Positions 1-5,911 of a stretch of 9,676 nt of DNA are shown one piece after another. The stretch is from assembly GCA_007125455.1 (NCBI GenBank), contig SLDE01000265.1:1-9676 (forward strand), given 5' to 3'. The first letter of the stretch is position 1. Each line of letters starts with the position of its first letter. This stretch comes from Ectothiorhodospiraceae bacterium. GTDB taxonomy: Bacteria; Pseudomonadota; Gammaproteobacteria; Thiohalomonadales; Thiohalomonadaceae. The notes below the pieces were generated by a model, which worked only from the letters and a program-made list of their open reading frames with translations, did not search any database and was not told the origin of the DNA. A program made the translations under genes and the position numbers.

Positions 1-45
1 ACACAGAGGGCACAGAGCACACAGAGAAAAACCCATGCCATGTCG

Positions 46-63
46 GTCGGCCTTTAGGCCGAC
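46..63. repeat. REP-like hairpin 1
   Basis: GTCGGCC (46-52), loop TTTA, GGCCGAC (57-63): a perfect 7-bp stem. It closely resembles the next hairpin at 88-105 in stem sequence. The pair is about 40 bp apart, the spacing typical of clustered REP elements. Confidence 0.6.
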
Positions 64-87
64 AGGCGCTTGGCTACTATCCACAAT

Positions 88-110
88 GTCGGGCTGGAGC
101 CCGACCTACA
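88..110 (-). repeat. REP-like hairpin 2 with adjacent GTAG
   Basis: GTCGGGCT (88-95) and AGCCCGAC (98-105) form a perfect 8-bp stem (seven pairs with a realistic 4-nt loop). On the minus strand the tetranucleotide GTAG (109-106) directly abuts the 5' side of the stem. A GTAG next to a GC-rich stem is the known signature of REP sequences recognised by REP-associated tyrosine transposases (RAYTs). No RAYT gene lies in this window. Confidence 0.65.
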
Positions 111-236
111 TGATGCCTGGGTGGGGTAGCTACCCGTTCAGCATCGTTTCTGTAGCGCCGTTGCACTTCACATCCCTGTGGCCTCTGTGACCTCTGTGTT
201 GAAATAGATTTACAGTCACTGCTCGCCCACTTTATC

Positions 237-261
237 CCCTCTCCCCCATTGGGGGAGAGGG
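237..261. repeat. Strong inverted repeat, 11-bp perfect stem
   Basis: CCCTCTCCCCC (237-247), loop ATT, GGGGGAGAGGG (251-261). The stem is perfect and very stable on either strand. It has no T tract on either side, so it is not a classical intrinsic terminator. This pyrimidine/purine hairpin resembles dispersed intergenic repeats seen in many proteobacteria. A second G-rich run follows at 295-307. Confidence 0.65.
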
Positions 262-566
262 TGAGTAGATACCTCGAGTTTTGTGATCGGTTCAGGGGGA
301 AGGGGGGCAAAAGATGCAGGGGATGGTGTGCGCTATGCGCACGGTCTTTGATATTAGACTGTCAGCATTCTGCTTATGTTTATGTCTACGGTTGGACAGT
401 AATCCGGCGCGCCAGGAGGCAGCGCGCCGCTCAGAACGAACGGTATGTCGCGGGCACAGGAACGACCCGACCGAATACCGTCCGGCTCCCCCCTTGGTCA
501 AAGCCCCCCGTATCTCGTATCTTGGCTCTTTTCAGGTACTGCTTATTCAAGTGGGCGAGAAGTTAC
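262..566. other. Non-coding stretch with two GC hairpins
   Basis: No reading frame here on either strand resembles a real protein; the candidates are low-complexity frames without a ribosome binding site. The visible structure is a G-rich run (295-307, with another G4 at 319-322), a 6-bp stem GTGCGC/GCGCAC around TAT (328-342), and a 7-bp stem GGCGCGC/GCGCGCC with a 9-nt loop (406-428). The two hairpins look like further REP-type repeats. Nothing else is supported. Confidence 0.5.
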
Positions 567-598
567 AAAAAAGCAGCACAATGCTTGCTCGAAGTGCT
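567..598 (-). terminator. Weak candidate terminator of the response regulator gene
   Basis: Reading leftwards from the regulator's stop at 614, AGCAC/GTGCT can pair (594-598 with 575-579) around a 14-nt loop. A run of six T on the minus strand (572-567) follows two bases later. The stem is short and the loop large, so termination would be weak. It is the only hairpin-plus-T-run close after the gene. Confidence 0.35.
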
Positions 599-613
599 CT
601 GTCGCTACGTATA

Positions 614-1282
614 TCAGGCGGAATATCTATCCATTTTTTCACCCTCTACCCAACACACAGCAAAGCGTATCAGCTCCGTAGCATTGGCAATATTGAGCTT
701 TTTCTTGATATGTTCCCGGTGGGCATCGATGGTCTTGATACTTCGGCTGAGCTGTACAGCGATCTCGCTACTACTCATACCGGACCCGAGCATCGCCAGG
801 ATCTCTAGCTCACGATCACTAAGTGCCGGGAGGCTTCGAGTGGACTTCGTACCTCGCCCACTCGCCTGCTGTAGTAATTGGCTACTAAGCCTCTTGCTGA
901 AGCAGGTACCACCATTGGCGACACGGTGCACCGCATCCAGCACCTCACTCTCAGGCTGGCATTTGAGTAGGTAACCCGAGGCCCCCGCCATGACTGCACG
1001 CATACCATACTTATCTTCCTCATGCATGGTCATGACAATGGTGCGAACATGCGGCCAACGGCGACGCATCTTGTCCAATAGTGTTAGCCCCAAACCATCT
1101 GGCAAGCTTATATCCACCATGGCCAAATCGATGGGCTGCTGTTTGACTACATCGAGGGCCTCACTAATGGACTCAGCGTAAGCGGTCAATTCGATCCCGG
1201 GCGCGCTCGCCAAGATGTGAGACATCGCATATTGAACAATCTTGTGATCATCTACGATCATCACACGGCAAGGCATATTCAT
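614..1282 (-). CDS. NarL/FixJ-family response regulator
   Basis: A two-component transcription factor of 222 residues: an N-terminal phosphoreceiver domain (about residues 5-121) followed by a LuxR/GerE helix-turn-helix (about 153-210). The receiver has every catalytic residue: acidic pair Asp11-Asp12, phospho-acceptor Asp57 within VDISLPDG, switch Thr85 and Lys107. The output domain shows the family signature LSDREREI-like LSDRELEIL and the recognition region around SIKTIDAHREHIKKKL. It should bind DNA as a phosphorylated dimer in the cytoplasm. The ATG at 1282 is preceded by a clear GGGGAGGA ribosome binding site six bases upstream; the alternative ATG two codons in is farther from it. It is divergent from a chemoreceptor gene, and no histidine kinase is adjacent, so its partner and targets cannot be named. 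A 16-bp palindrome just upstream could be an autoregulatory site. The length is normal for the family and nothing is missing. Confidence 0.93.
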   Translation of the reverse strand: MNMPCRVMIVDDHKIVQYAMSHILASAPGIELTAYAESISEALDVVKQQPIDLAMVDISLPDGLGLTLLDKMRRRWPHVRTIVMTMHEEDKYGMRAVMAGASGYLLKCQPESEVLDAVHRVANGGTCFSKRLSSQLLQQASGRGTKSTRSLPALSDRELEILAMLGSGMSSSEIAVQLSRSIKTIDAHREHIKKKLNIANATELIRFAVCWVEGEKMDRYSA

Positions 1283-1296
1283 GTTAATCCTCCCCA

Positions 1297-1312
1297 GTTG
1301 CCTTAAGGCAAC
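1297..1312. promoter_or_regulatory. Perfect 16-bp palindrome upstream of the response regulator
   Basis: GTTGCCTTAAGGCAAC is a perfect 16-bp dyad ending 15 bp before the regulator's start codon, immediately upstream of its ribosome binding site. It could be an operator for a dimeric regulator (LuxR-type regulators bind dyads) or a leader hairpin. I infer a regulatory role from symmetry and position only. Confidence 0.4.
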
Positions 1313-1580
1313 AGAAAATCCTCAAGCCAGCAAATGGCAGTGCTAAGACGGGTACCAGACAGGGCATGGCGAAAAGCATCGCCAAAAAAAAGTGGCATTT
1401 CCTTCCCCTACAAAAAAAGATTAGCCCATATCCCCTACATTTCAAGCACCTATAGCCAGCACCCTGCAGCTTTAGGGGAGCTTCTTAACAGCCTGTTAAA
1501 GCGCCTGTGGTTTAGGGCTAGCCCCTACAGGCAGCCGCCTGTTTGCCAACTAGCCTTCCTGGTGAATGATTAAATACCAC
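1313..1580. promoter_or_regulatory. Divergent intergenic region with repeated and symmetric motifs
   Basis: No gene is supported here; a plus-strand frame from 1334 has no ribosome binding site or recognisable sequence. The octamer CCCCTACA occurs three times (1405-1412, 1432-1439, 1522-1529), the first two 27 bp apart. TTAACA-GCC-TGTTAA is a 15-bp dyad (1485-1499). GCCTGT at 1503-1508 can pair with ACAGGC at 1527-1532, which can instead pair with GCCTGT at 1537-1542. These hairpins exclude each other and lie in the likely leader of the chemoreceptor mRNA. GGGCTAGCCC (1515-1524) is a further palindrome. I could not find a confident sigma70 or sigma28 promoter for either gene. Confidence 0.4.
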
Positions 1581-1595
1581 AAAGGGGATGGGTTA

Positions 1596-3182
1596 ATGGC
1601 CGCAATCACACTCACCATTGCCAGAAAGCTTCAACTGGGCTTTGGCATTATATTGATCATCATGCTGGTCGGTGGACTGACCATGTTTCTCTCCATGGAA
1701 CGAATAACCGCTACCAATCAAGAAGTGAACAAGATTGCCGAAGAGGGGCTGCACTACATCGAGAAAGAGGTCGATCATCTGGTCTGGTCAAACACCTTGA
1801 TGAACAGTCTGATGATCCGCGCCCCATTTACCGGAGAACTGGATCACACCCAATGTGACTTTGGCCAGTGGTATGTCAACTACCAGCAAAGCGGTGCCCT
1901 GGATAACGCCTCACCGGAATTCCGCCAACTGTTCACGGCCATCGACAGTCCACACCAGCAACTGCATCAATCCGCAGAGCGCATCAACGAGCTGGCGGCC
2001 CAGGGCCGCTTCGATGAGGCGACACGGGTTTACCGTGAGGAGTCCTCGCAATACCTTGACGAACTGCGCGAGCTGTTGGCCGACGTGGGCAACTACCTGG
2101 GTGAAGAGCGGCATACCTTGCTGGGGATCAGTAATGCGGTGGCGACGAATTCCCGGATCGCGACGATAGTCATCGCGATCGTCGCACTGGTACTTACCGT
2201 GTTTATGGCCACCATGATCAGCCGCAGCATCACCCGCCCGATCGGTCGTGCTGTAGATGTTGCCAACCACCTGGCACGCGGTGACTTCAGTGTGCGCATC
2301 GACAGCAGCGCCAAGGATGAAACCGGCCTGCTACTGCGTGCTATGCACAGCATGAGCCAAAAGATCTCTGAGGTGATGCGGGGGATCCACCAGGGATCCG
2401 AGTCGGTACTCGCCTCGGCAGAAGAGATCGCCTCGGCCGCGCAGTCACTCAGCCAATCATCCACTGAACAGGCCGCTGGAGTGGAGCAGACCACCGCATC
2501 CGTTGAACAGATCTCCGCCTCGATAGAACAAAATGCCGATAATGCCAAGGTGACTAACGAGATCTCCACTGCCGCAGCACGGGATGCCACCGAAGGCGGC
2601 GAGGCGGTCAAAGAAACCGTTGAGGCGATGAAGAGTATCGCCGAGAAGATCGGTATCATCGACGATATTGCCTACCAAACCAACCTGCTGGCGCTGAACG
2701 CCGCGATAGAGGCAGCGCGTGCAGGTGAACATGGTAAGGGATTCGCCGTTGTGGCCGCCGAGGTGAGAAAGCTGGCGGAGCGTAGCCAGTCAGCGGCAAG
2801 GGAGATCGGTGATGTGGCGGCCAACAGTGTATCCCTGGCAGAGAACACTGGAGAGCGACTCGGCCAGATCGTGCCCTCCATCCAAAAGGCATCTGAACTG
2901 GTGCAAGAGATCGCCGCCGCCTCCAGTGAACAGGCCACCGGGGTACGCCAGATCAATGCATCGATGACCCAACTAACCCAAACAACACAATTCAATGCCT
3001 CCTCATCAGAGGAGCTATCGGCAACGGCAGATCAACTGACCAACAATGCCAGTCAACTGCAAGAATCGGTCGCCTTCTTCAAGCTGAGCGAGGAAGAGGC
3101 TATGGGGGTTCCCTATGCACCACCAGAGCAGGCTGGCGAGTTACCCGAATCGATGATGGCAGATGCCTACGTGAAAGGGTGA
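1596..3182 (+). CDS. Methyl-accepting chemotaxis protein with CZB-like periplasmic sensor
   Basis: A transmembrane chemoreceptor of 528 residues. Order: short cytoplasmic start, TM1 (about 14-32), periplasmic sensor (33-187), TM2 (about 188-208), HAMP linker (about 209-262), long methylation helices and the signalling hairpin (about 350-397, with the hallmark AYQTNLLALNAAIEAARAGE). The tip binds CheA/CheW and controls the flagellar kinase. The sensor matches the chemoreceptor zinc-binding (CZB) consensus: His61-x2-Trp64, Cys87-x-Phe-Gly90-x-Trp92, His120-x3-His124. Those His and Cys residues would ligate zinc. Most described CZB domains are cytoplasmic; here the site lies between the two membrane segments, so periplasmic. 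No C-terminal CheR/CheB-binding pentapeptide is visible. An in-frame ATG at 1566 exists, but the ATG at 1596 follows an AAAGGGGA ribosome binding site and begins a normal receptor N-terminus. The stop is followed six bases later by a tandem heptamer array. Ligand specificity (zinc, or an oxidant such as hypochlorite) is inferred. Confidence 0.93.
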   Translation: MAAITLTIARKLQLGFGIILIIMLVGGLTMFLSMERITATNQEVNKIAEEGLHYIEKEVDHLVWSNTLMNSLMIRAPFTGELDHTQCDFGQWYVNYQQSGALDNASPEFRQLFTAIDSPHQQLHQSAERINELAAQGRFDEATRVYREESSQYLDELRELLADVGNYLGEERHTLLGISNAVATNSRIATIVIAIVALVLTVFMATMISRSITRPIGRAVDVANHLARGDFSVRIDSSAKDETGLLLRAMHSMSQKISEVMRGIHQGSESVLASAEEIASAAQSLSQSSTEQAAGVEQTTASVEQISASIEQNADNAKVTNEISTAAARDATEGGEAVKETVEAMKSIAEKIGIIDDIAYQTNLLALNAAIEAARAGEHGKGFAVVAAEVRKLAERSQSAAREIGDVAANSVSLAENTGERLGQIVPSIQKASELVQEIAAASSEQATGVRQINASMTQLTQTTQFNASSSEELSATADQLTNNASQLQESVAFFKLSEEEAMGVPYAPPEQAGELPESMMADAYVKG

Positions 3183-3188
3183 GTTGTA

Positions 3189-3266
3189 GGGAAGTGGGAA
3201 GCGGGAAGCGGGAAGTGGGAAGTGGGAAGTGGGAAGTGGGAAGTGGGAAGTGGGAAGTGGGAAAGT
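3189..3266 (+). repeat. Tandem 7-bp array, ten GGGAAGY units
   Basis: Ten exact-length heptamers run from 3189 to 3258: GGGAAGT, GGGAAGC twice, then seven GGGAAGT. An eleventh unit (3259-3266) has one inserted A. The array starts six bases after the chemoreceptor stop. Each unit supplies one GGG separated by four bases, so the plus strand (the chemoreceptor's 3' untranslated RNA) meets the G-quadruplex consensus several times over. The units also pair imperfectly (GGGAA with TTCCC) with the opposed array at 3294-3326. Similar short tandem heptamers are known from cyanobacteria and other bacteria. Confidence 0.9.
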
Positions 3267-3293
3267 GTCATTTGGCCACACCCCTGTGTCAAC

Positions 3294-3326
3294 TCCCTAT
3301 TCCCTATTCCCTATTCCCTACCCCCC
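3294..3326 (-). repeat. Second heptamer array, TCCCTAT units, opposed orientation
   Basis: Four heptamers: TCCCTAT at 3294-3300, 3301-3307 and 3308-3314, then TCCCTAC at 3315-3321, running into a six-C block ending at 3326. Read on the minus strand it is G6, TA, then four GGG tracts separated by AATA, beginning five bases after the ppiD stop codon. It meets the G-quadruplex consensus on the ppiD transcript strand. With the array at 3189-3266 it may act as a two-way 3' end for the convergent genes. Confidence 0.85.
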
Positions 3327-3331
3327 AGCAG

Positions 3332-5242
3332 CTAATCTCTTGCCTGGCGACGGATAGTGATATCGGTACGCTCACGCATAGAGGCAAGCATACCATTGGC
3401 CACCACATTGGCTTCGGCGCGAAGTAACATCTCTTCCACACGTTGACGCTGCTGTTCGCTCGCCTGGGCAGGATCACCGTCAACCACTTGGTGCAACTTG
3501 ATCAGGAACTGATCACCGTTGTTGCCCTCAACCAGGCGCATCGCGTGTCCGCCCTGCGCTGGACGGGGCATATTGAAGGCGGTATCGAGCACCATGGGAT
3601 TGAGCTCACGGTTATCCCGCTCAATAAGGGATGGCACCGACCAGCGGTAACCGAAGGCCTCGGCGGCTTGCATCGCCACCTGACCGTCATCCACGGCGGC
3701 CTTGACCCGACCGGCCAGCTCACGGGCCAGCTCGGTGCTACGCTCGCGCTGCAACACGGCTATCACGTCATCACGCACCTCGTCCAGCGGGCGTACAGCG
3801 GCGGGCTGGTGCTCGTTCACACGCAGCACGACGACGTGGTCACGGGTGATTTCGATAGGATCGCTGTTCACCTCACGCTGTAGCACATCGTCAGAGAATG
3901 CGGCCTGCACCACCATGCCGTGGGAACCGATCCCAGGACCGCCCTGACGGGTGATGACATCGGAGGTCTGGATCGGCAGGCCCAGCTCCTCGGCGGCAGT
4001 ACTCAGGGTATCGGGCTGCTCATAGGTATAACTGGCCAGCTCTTCGAAGGCATCCAGGAAGCGGCGGTTGCCGATCTCCTGGCGCAGCTCACGCTCCAGA
4101 TCATCACGTAGCTCGGCAAAGGGTTTCACCTCACCTCCGCGCACTTCTTCCAGACGAATGATGTGAAAGCCGAACGGGCTGCGCACCAGTTCGCTGACCT
4201 GGCCTTCTTCCATGGCAAAGGCGACGTCTTCAAAACTGGCTACCATGACACCACGACCGAAGAAGCCGAGATCGCCCCCCTGGGCGGCAGAGCCGGTATC
4301 GTCGGACTCTTCTACCGCAAGGGTGGCGAAGTCTTCGCCATCGCGGATCCGTGCAAGGATCTGCTCGGCCCGCTGACGTGCACTACGTACCTGGGCATCA
4401 GAGGGACTATCTTCGATCTGTACCAGGATATGGCTGGCGCGGCGCTCTTCCGGACTGCGGTATGTGTCGATGCGGCTTTCGTAGCGAATACGAAGCTCCT
4501 CTTCATCCACGTCGATATCACGGAAGAAATCCTCGGCGCGCAATTCCAGATAGTCAAGCCGCACTTGCTCGGGGGTCTGGAATCGCTCCTGGTTGGCCTG
4601 ATACCACTGCTCAATCTCTGCGTCGGAGATATCCAGCTGGGCAATAAAATCATTGGCGGGGATCTGCAACCAACTCAACTCGCGCTGTTGTAGATCAAGG
4701 CGCAGCATCTGGTCTAGCTGTGCTGTGGTGGTGAAGGCGCTGCCGAGGAAGGCGCTTTCCATCTGCTCGGCTAGCAGGTCACGGTAGAGGCGTTGCTCAA
4801 AACCTGCCGGGGTCATCGCCTGGCGGCGCAGGATATCCACGTAGCGCTCCTGGGAGAAGGCACCGTTATCGTGGAATACCTCCACACCACGGATCACCTG
4901 GGCCAGTTGGCGATTGCTGATACGCATCTTTTGTTCAATCGCCTGCTGCACCAGCACCTCCTGCTCGATCATCTGTTCGAGAACCTGGGCGCGTAGCATC
5001 TGCTCGCTGAACATCTCTGGCAACTCGCCGCCGAACATCTGCATGAATTGCTGACGTTGCTGTTGGTAGGTCTCTTCAAACCTTGCCTGACCGATCTCAG
5101 CATCCCCCACCTTGGCGAGGTAGGTCGGCCCACCACCACCAACGTAGTTGTGGATCCCCCAAAGGGCAAACGGCACGGTGATGATGCCAACGATGACCCA
5201 GGCAACCCAGCCCTGGGCGCGGCTACGAATATAATTAAGCAT
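3332..5242 (-). CDS. ppiD: Peptidylprolyl isomerase / periplasmic chaperone PpiD
   Basis: A 636-residue inner-membrane-anchored chaperone that meets newly exported proteins at the Sec translocon exit. A short basic N-terminus is followed by one membrane helix (about residues 12-29), placing the rest in the periplasm. A SurA-like N-terminal chaperone region follows (about 40-200), then a single parvulin domain (about 265-367) with SHILV, QGGDLGFF and SPFGFHII, then a C-terminal extension. His271 and His360, typical parvulin core residues, are present. E. coli PpiD (623 residues) has the same layout, and its parvulin domain is reported to have little or no isomerase activity, so activity here is uncertain. 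The place after hupB supports orthology. The ATG at 5242 gives a proper anchor sequence, but no strong ribosome binding site precedes it. A terminator at 5302-5334 separates it from the tRNAs, so it needs its own promoter; an AT-rich stretch at 5255-5300 is the likely place. Confidence 0.95.
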   Translation of the reverse strand: MLNYIRSRAQGWVAWVIVGIITVPFALWGIHNYVGGGGPTYLAKVGDAEIGQARFEETYQQQRQQFMQMFGGELPEMFSEQMLRAQVLEQMIEQEVLVQQAIEQKMRISNRQLAQVIRGVEVFHDNGAFSQERYVDILRRQAMTPAGFEQRLYRDLLAEQMESAFLGSAFTTTAQLDQMLRLDLQQRELSWLQIPANDFIAQLDISDAEIEQWYQANQERFQTPEQVRLDYLELRAEDFFRDIDVDEEELRIRYESRIDTYRSPEERRASHILVQIEDSPSDAQVRSARQRAEQILARIRDGEDFATLAVEESDDTGSAAQGGDLGFFGRGVMVASFEDVAFAMEEGQVSELVRSPFGFHIIRLEEVRGGEVKPFAELRDDLERELRQEIGNRRFLDAFEELASYTYEQPDTLSTAAEELGLPIQTSDVITRQGGPGIGSHGMVVQAAFSDDVLQREVNSDPIEITRDHVVVLRVNEHQPAAVRPLDEVRDDVIAVLQRERSTELARELAGRVKAAVDDGQVAMQAAEAFGYRWSVPSLIERDNRELNPMVLDTAFNMPRPAQGGHAMRLVEGNNGDQFLIKLHQVVDGDPAQASEQQRQRVEEMLLRAEANVVANGMLASMRERTDITIRRQARD

Positions 5243-5301
5243 GTGTGGACGACGACCCTGTTGCCATTAAATTTGATTAAACCAAAACGCTAAATCGAGC
5301 T

Positions 5302-5334
5302 AAAAAAAAGGGCGCATACATGATGCGCCCTTTT
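5302..5334 (-). terminator. Intrinsic terminator after tRNA-Asp
   Basis: A 12-bp perfect stem (5306-5317 with 5323-5334) with GC core GGGCGCAT and a 5-nt loop. In the minus direction the T run covers positions 5309 to 5302 (eight T). It starts eight bases past the tRNA-Asp CCA end. The T run partly overlaps the A-rich stem base, giving some symmetry, but only the minus direction has a long T tail. It should end the hupB-tRNA transcript and insulate ppiD. Confidence 0.9.
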
Positions 5335-5342
5335 CTTTCGTA

Positions 5343-5419
5343 TGGCGGAGCGGACGGGACTCGAACCCGCGACCCCCGGCGTGACAGGCCGGTATTCTAA
5401 CCAACTGAACTACCGCTCC
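5343..5419 (-). tRNA. tRNA-Asp (anticodon GTC)
   Basis: A complete 77-nt cloverleaf on the minus strand. The acceptor stem GGAGCGG/CCGCTCC is perfect, the anticodon stem CCGGC/GCCGG encloses loop CTGTCAC with anticodon GTC, and the T arm GCGGG/CCCGT (last pair G-T) carries loop TTCGAGT. The discriminator G73 is as expected for tRNA-Asp, and the CCA end is encoded. It lies 19 bp after tRNA-Val and just before the terminator. Confidence 0.97.
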
Positions 5420-5438
5420 AAAAACGATTGAGTCTTGA

Positions 5439-5514
5439 TGGTGGGTGCTGCAGGGATCGAACCTGCGACCCTCGCCTTGTAAGGGCGATGCTCTCCCAGC
5501 TGAGCTAAGCACCC
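5439..5514 (-). tRNA. tRNA-Val (anticodon TAC)
   Basis: A complete 76-nt cloverleaf on the minus strand. The acceptor stem GGGTGCT/AGCACCC is perfect, the D arm is AGCTCAGCTGGGAGAGC, anticodon stem CGCCC/GGGCG encloses TTACAA-type loop with anticodon TAC, and the T arm GCAGG/CCTGC holds TTCGATC. A73 and an encoded CCA are present. Its 5' end is 18 bp after the hupB stop codon, too close for a separate promoter outside the hupB coding sequence. Confidence 0.97.
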
Positions 5515-5532
5515 AATGACTCAAGAGGCGCG

Positions 5533-5805
5533 CTAGTTTACTGCATCCTTCAGCGCTTTACCAGCCTTGAAGCTGGGATTCTTTGCGGCGGCGATGTTGA
5601 TGGTTTCGCCAGTGCGCGGGTTACGACCGGTACGCGCAGCGCGTTCGCGAACCATGAAGCTGCCAAAGCCTACCAGGTTGACGGTGTCGCCCTTTTTCAG
5701 TGCGTCGGTAACGGCTTCTACCATGGAATCCAGTGCACGGCCAGCGGCAGCCTTGGAGATGTCTGCACCGGATGCAATCGCGTCAATCATTTCGGATTTA
5801 TTCAC
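5533..5805 (-). CDS. hupB: DNA-binding protein HU-beta
   Basis: A 90-residue nucleoid-associated histone-like protein that bends DNA as a dimer. The family core is intact: N-terminal dimerisation helices, then GFGSF, the DNA-binding beta arm with RTGRNPRTGE, and the C-terminal PSFKAGKALKDAVN typical of HU-beta. The frame stays open upstream to an ATG at 5889, but that would add 28 residues with no HU similarity. The GTG at 5805 begins the standard N-terminus (NKSEMID) and follows an AAAGGGGA ribosome binding site at the right distance, so I start there. A near-consensus promoter lies about 110 bp upstream. The two tRNAs follow directly without a terminator, suggesting a shared transcript. Length matches the family exactly. 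Confidence 0.96.
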   Translation of the reverse strand: MNKSEMIDAIASGADISKAAAGRALDSMVEAVTDALKKGDTVNLVGFGSFMVRERAARTGRNPRTGETINIAAAKNPSFKAGKALKDAVN

Positions 5806-5911
5806 TGATGTTCCCCTTTCTTTATCTAATCTGGCCGCCTCGTTGAGGTCGCGCCTATTCCTAAGAAATGACCGCGCTGCTTTGCGCAACCCGGCCTGTG
5901 AAATACTAGGC

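Larger units (their letters stand above)
1..205. repeat. Composite repeat with inverted nonamer arrays at its ends
   Basis: The heptamer CACAGAG occurs at 2-8, 11-17 and 20-26, a strict 9-bp period. The inverted form CTCTGTG occurs at 183-189 and 192-198, with a one-mismatch copy (CCCTGTG) at 174-180, again every 9 bp. As a result 1-17 and 183-199 form a 17-bp inverted repeat with a single mismatch. The interior holds two REP-like hairpins (46-63 and 88-105) and a perfect 12-bp palindrome, GGGTAGCTACCC, at 124-135. No open reading frame in this stretch looks protein-like. The left boundary may lie outside the window, so the full length is unknown. The layout resembles a small non-autonomous element or an accumulation of intergenic repeats. 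I see no transposase, and no target-site duplication can be judged because the left flank is missing. Confidence 0.6.

Noticed and set aside
1..613. CRISPR array
   Set aside because: Repeats are 7-9 bp units and isolated hairpins; there are no long direct repeats with unique spacers and no cas genes.
249..974. 241-residue plus-strand frame crossing the left repeat region
   Set aside because: Its 3' part is antisense to the response regulator and its 5' part starts inside a hairpin repeat; no protein-like features.
1368..1391. GGCGA/TCGCC hairpin followed by eight A
   Set aside because: The A run is on the wrong strand for termination in the plus direction, and in the minus direction the T run precedes the stem.
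1334..1573. 79-residue plus-strand frame between regulator and chemoreceptor
   Set aside because: No ribosome binding site, no known motif, and it covers the dense palindromes of a regulatory region.
3179..3427. Plus-strand frame of 82 residues across the heptamer arrays (contains LPIPYSLFPTP)
   Set aside because: The peptide is simply the translated 7-bp repeat; it runs into the ppiD coding region on the other strand and has no family resemblance.
4163..4693. 176-residue frame antisense to ppiD
   Set aside because: Shadow of ppiD on the opposite strand; no motif or initiation signal.
5806..5889. N-terminal extension of hupB from an ATG at 5889
   Set aside because: The 28 added residues are not HU-like, while the GTG at 5805 has a proper ribosome binding site and gives the exact family length.
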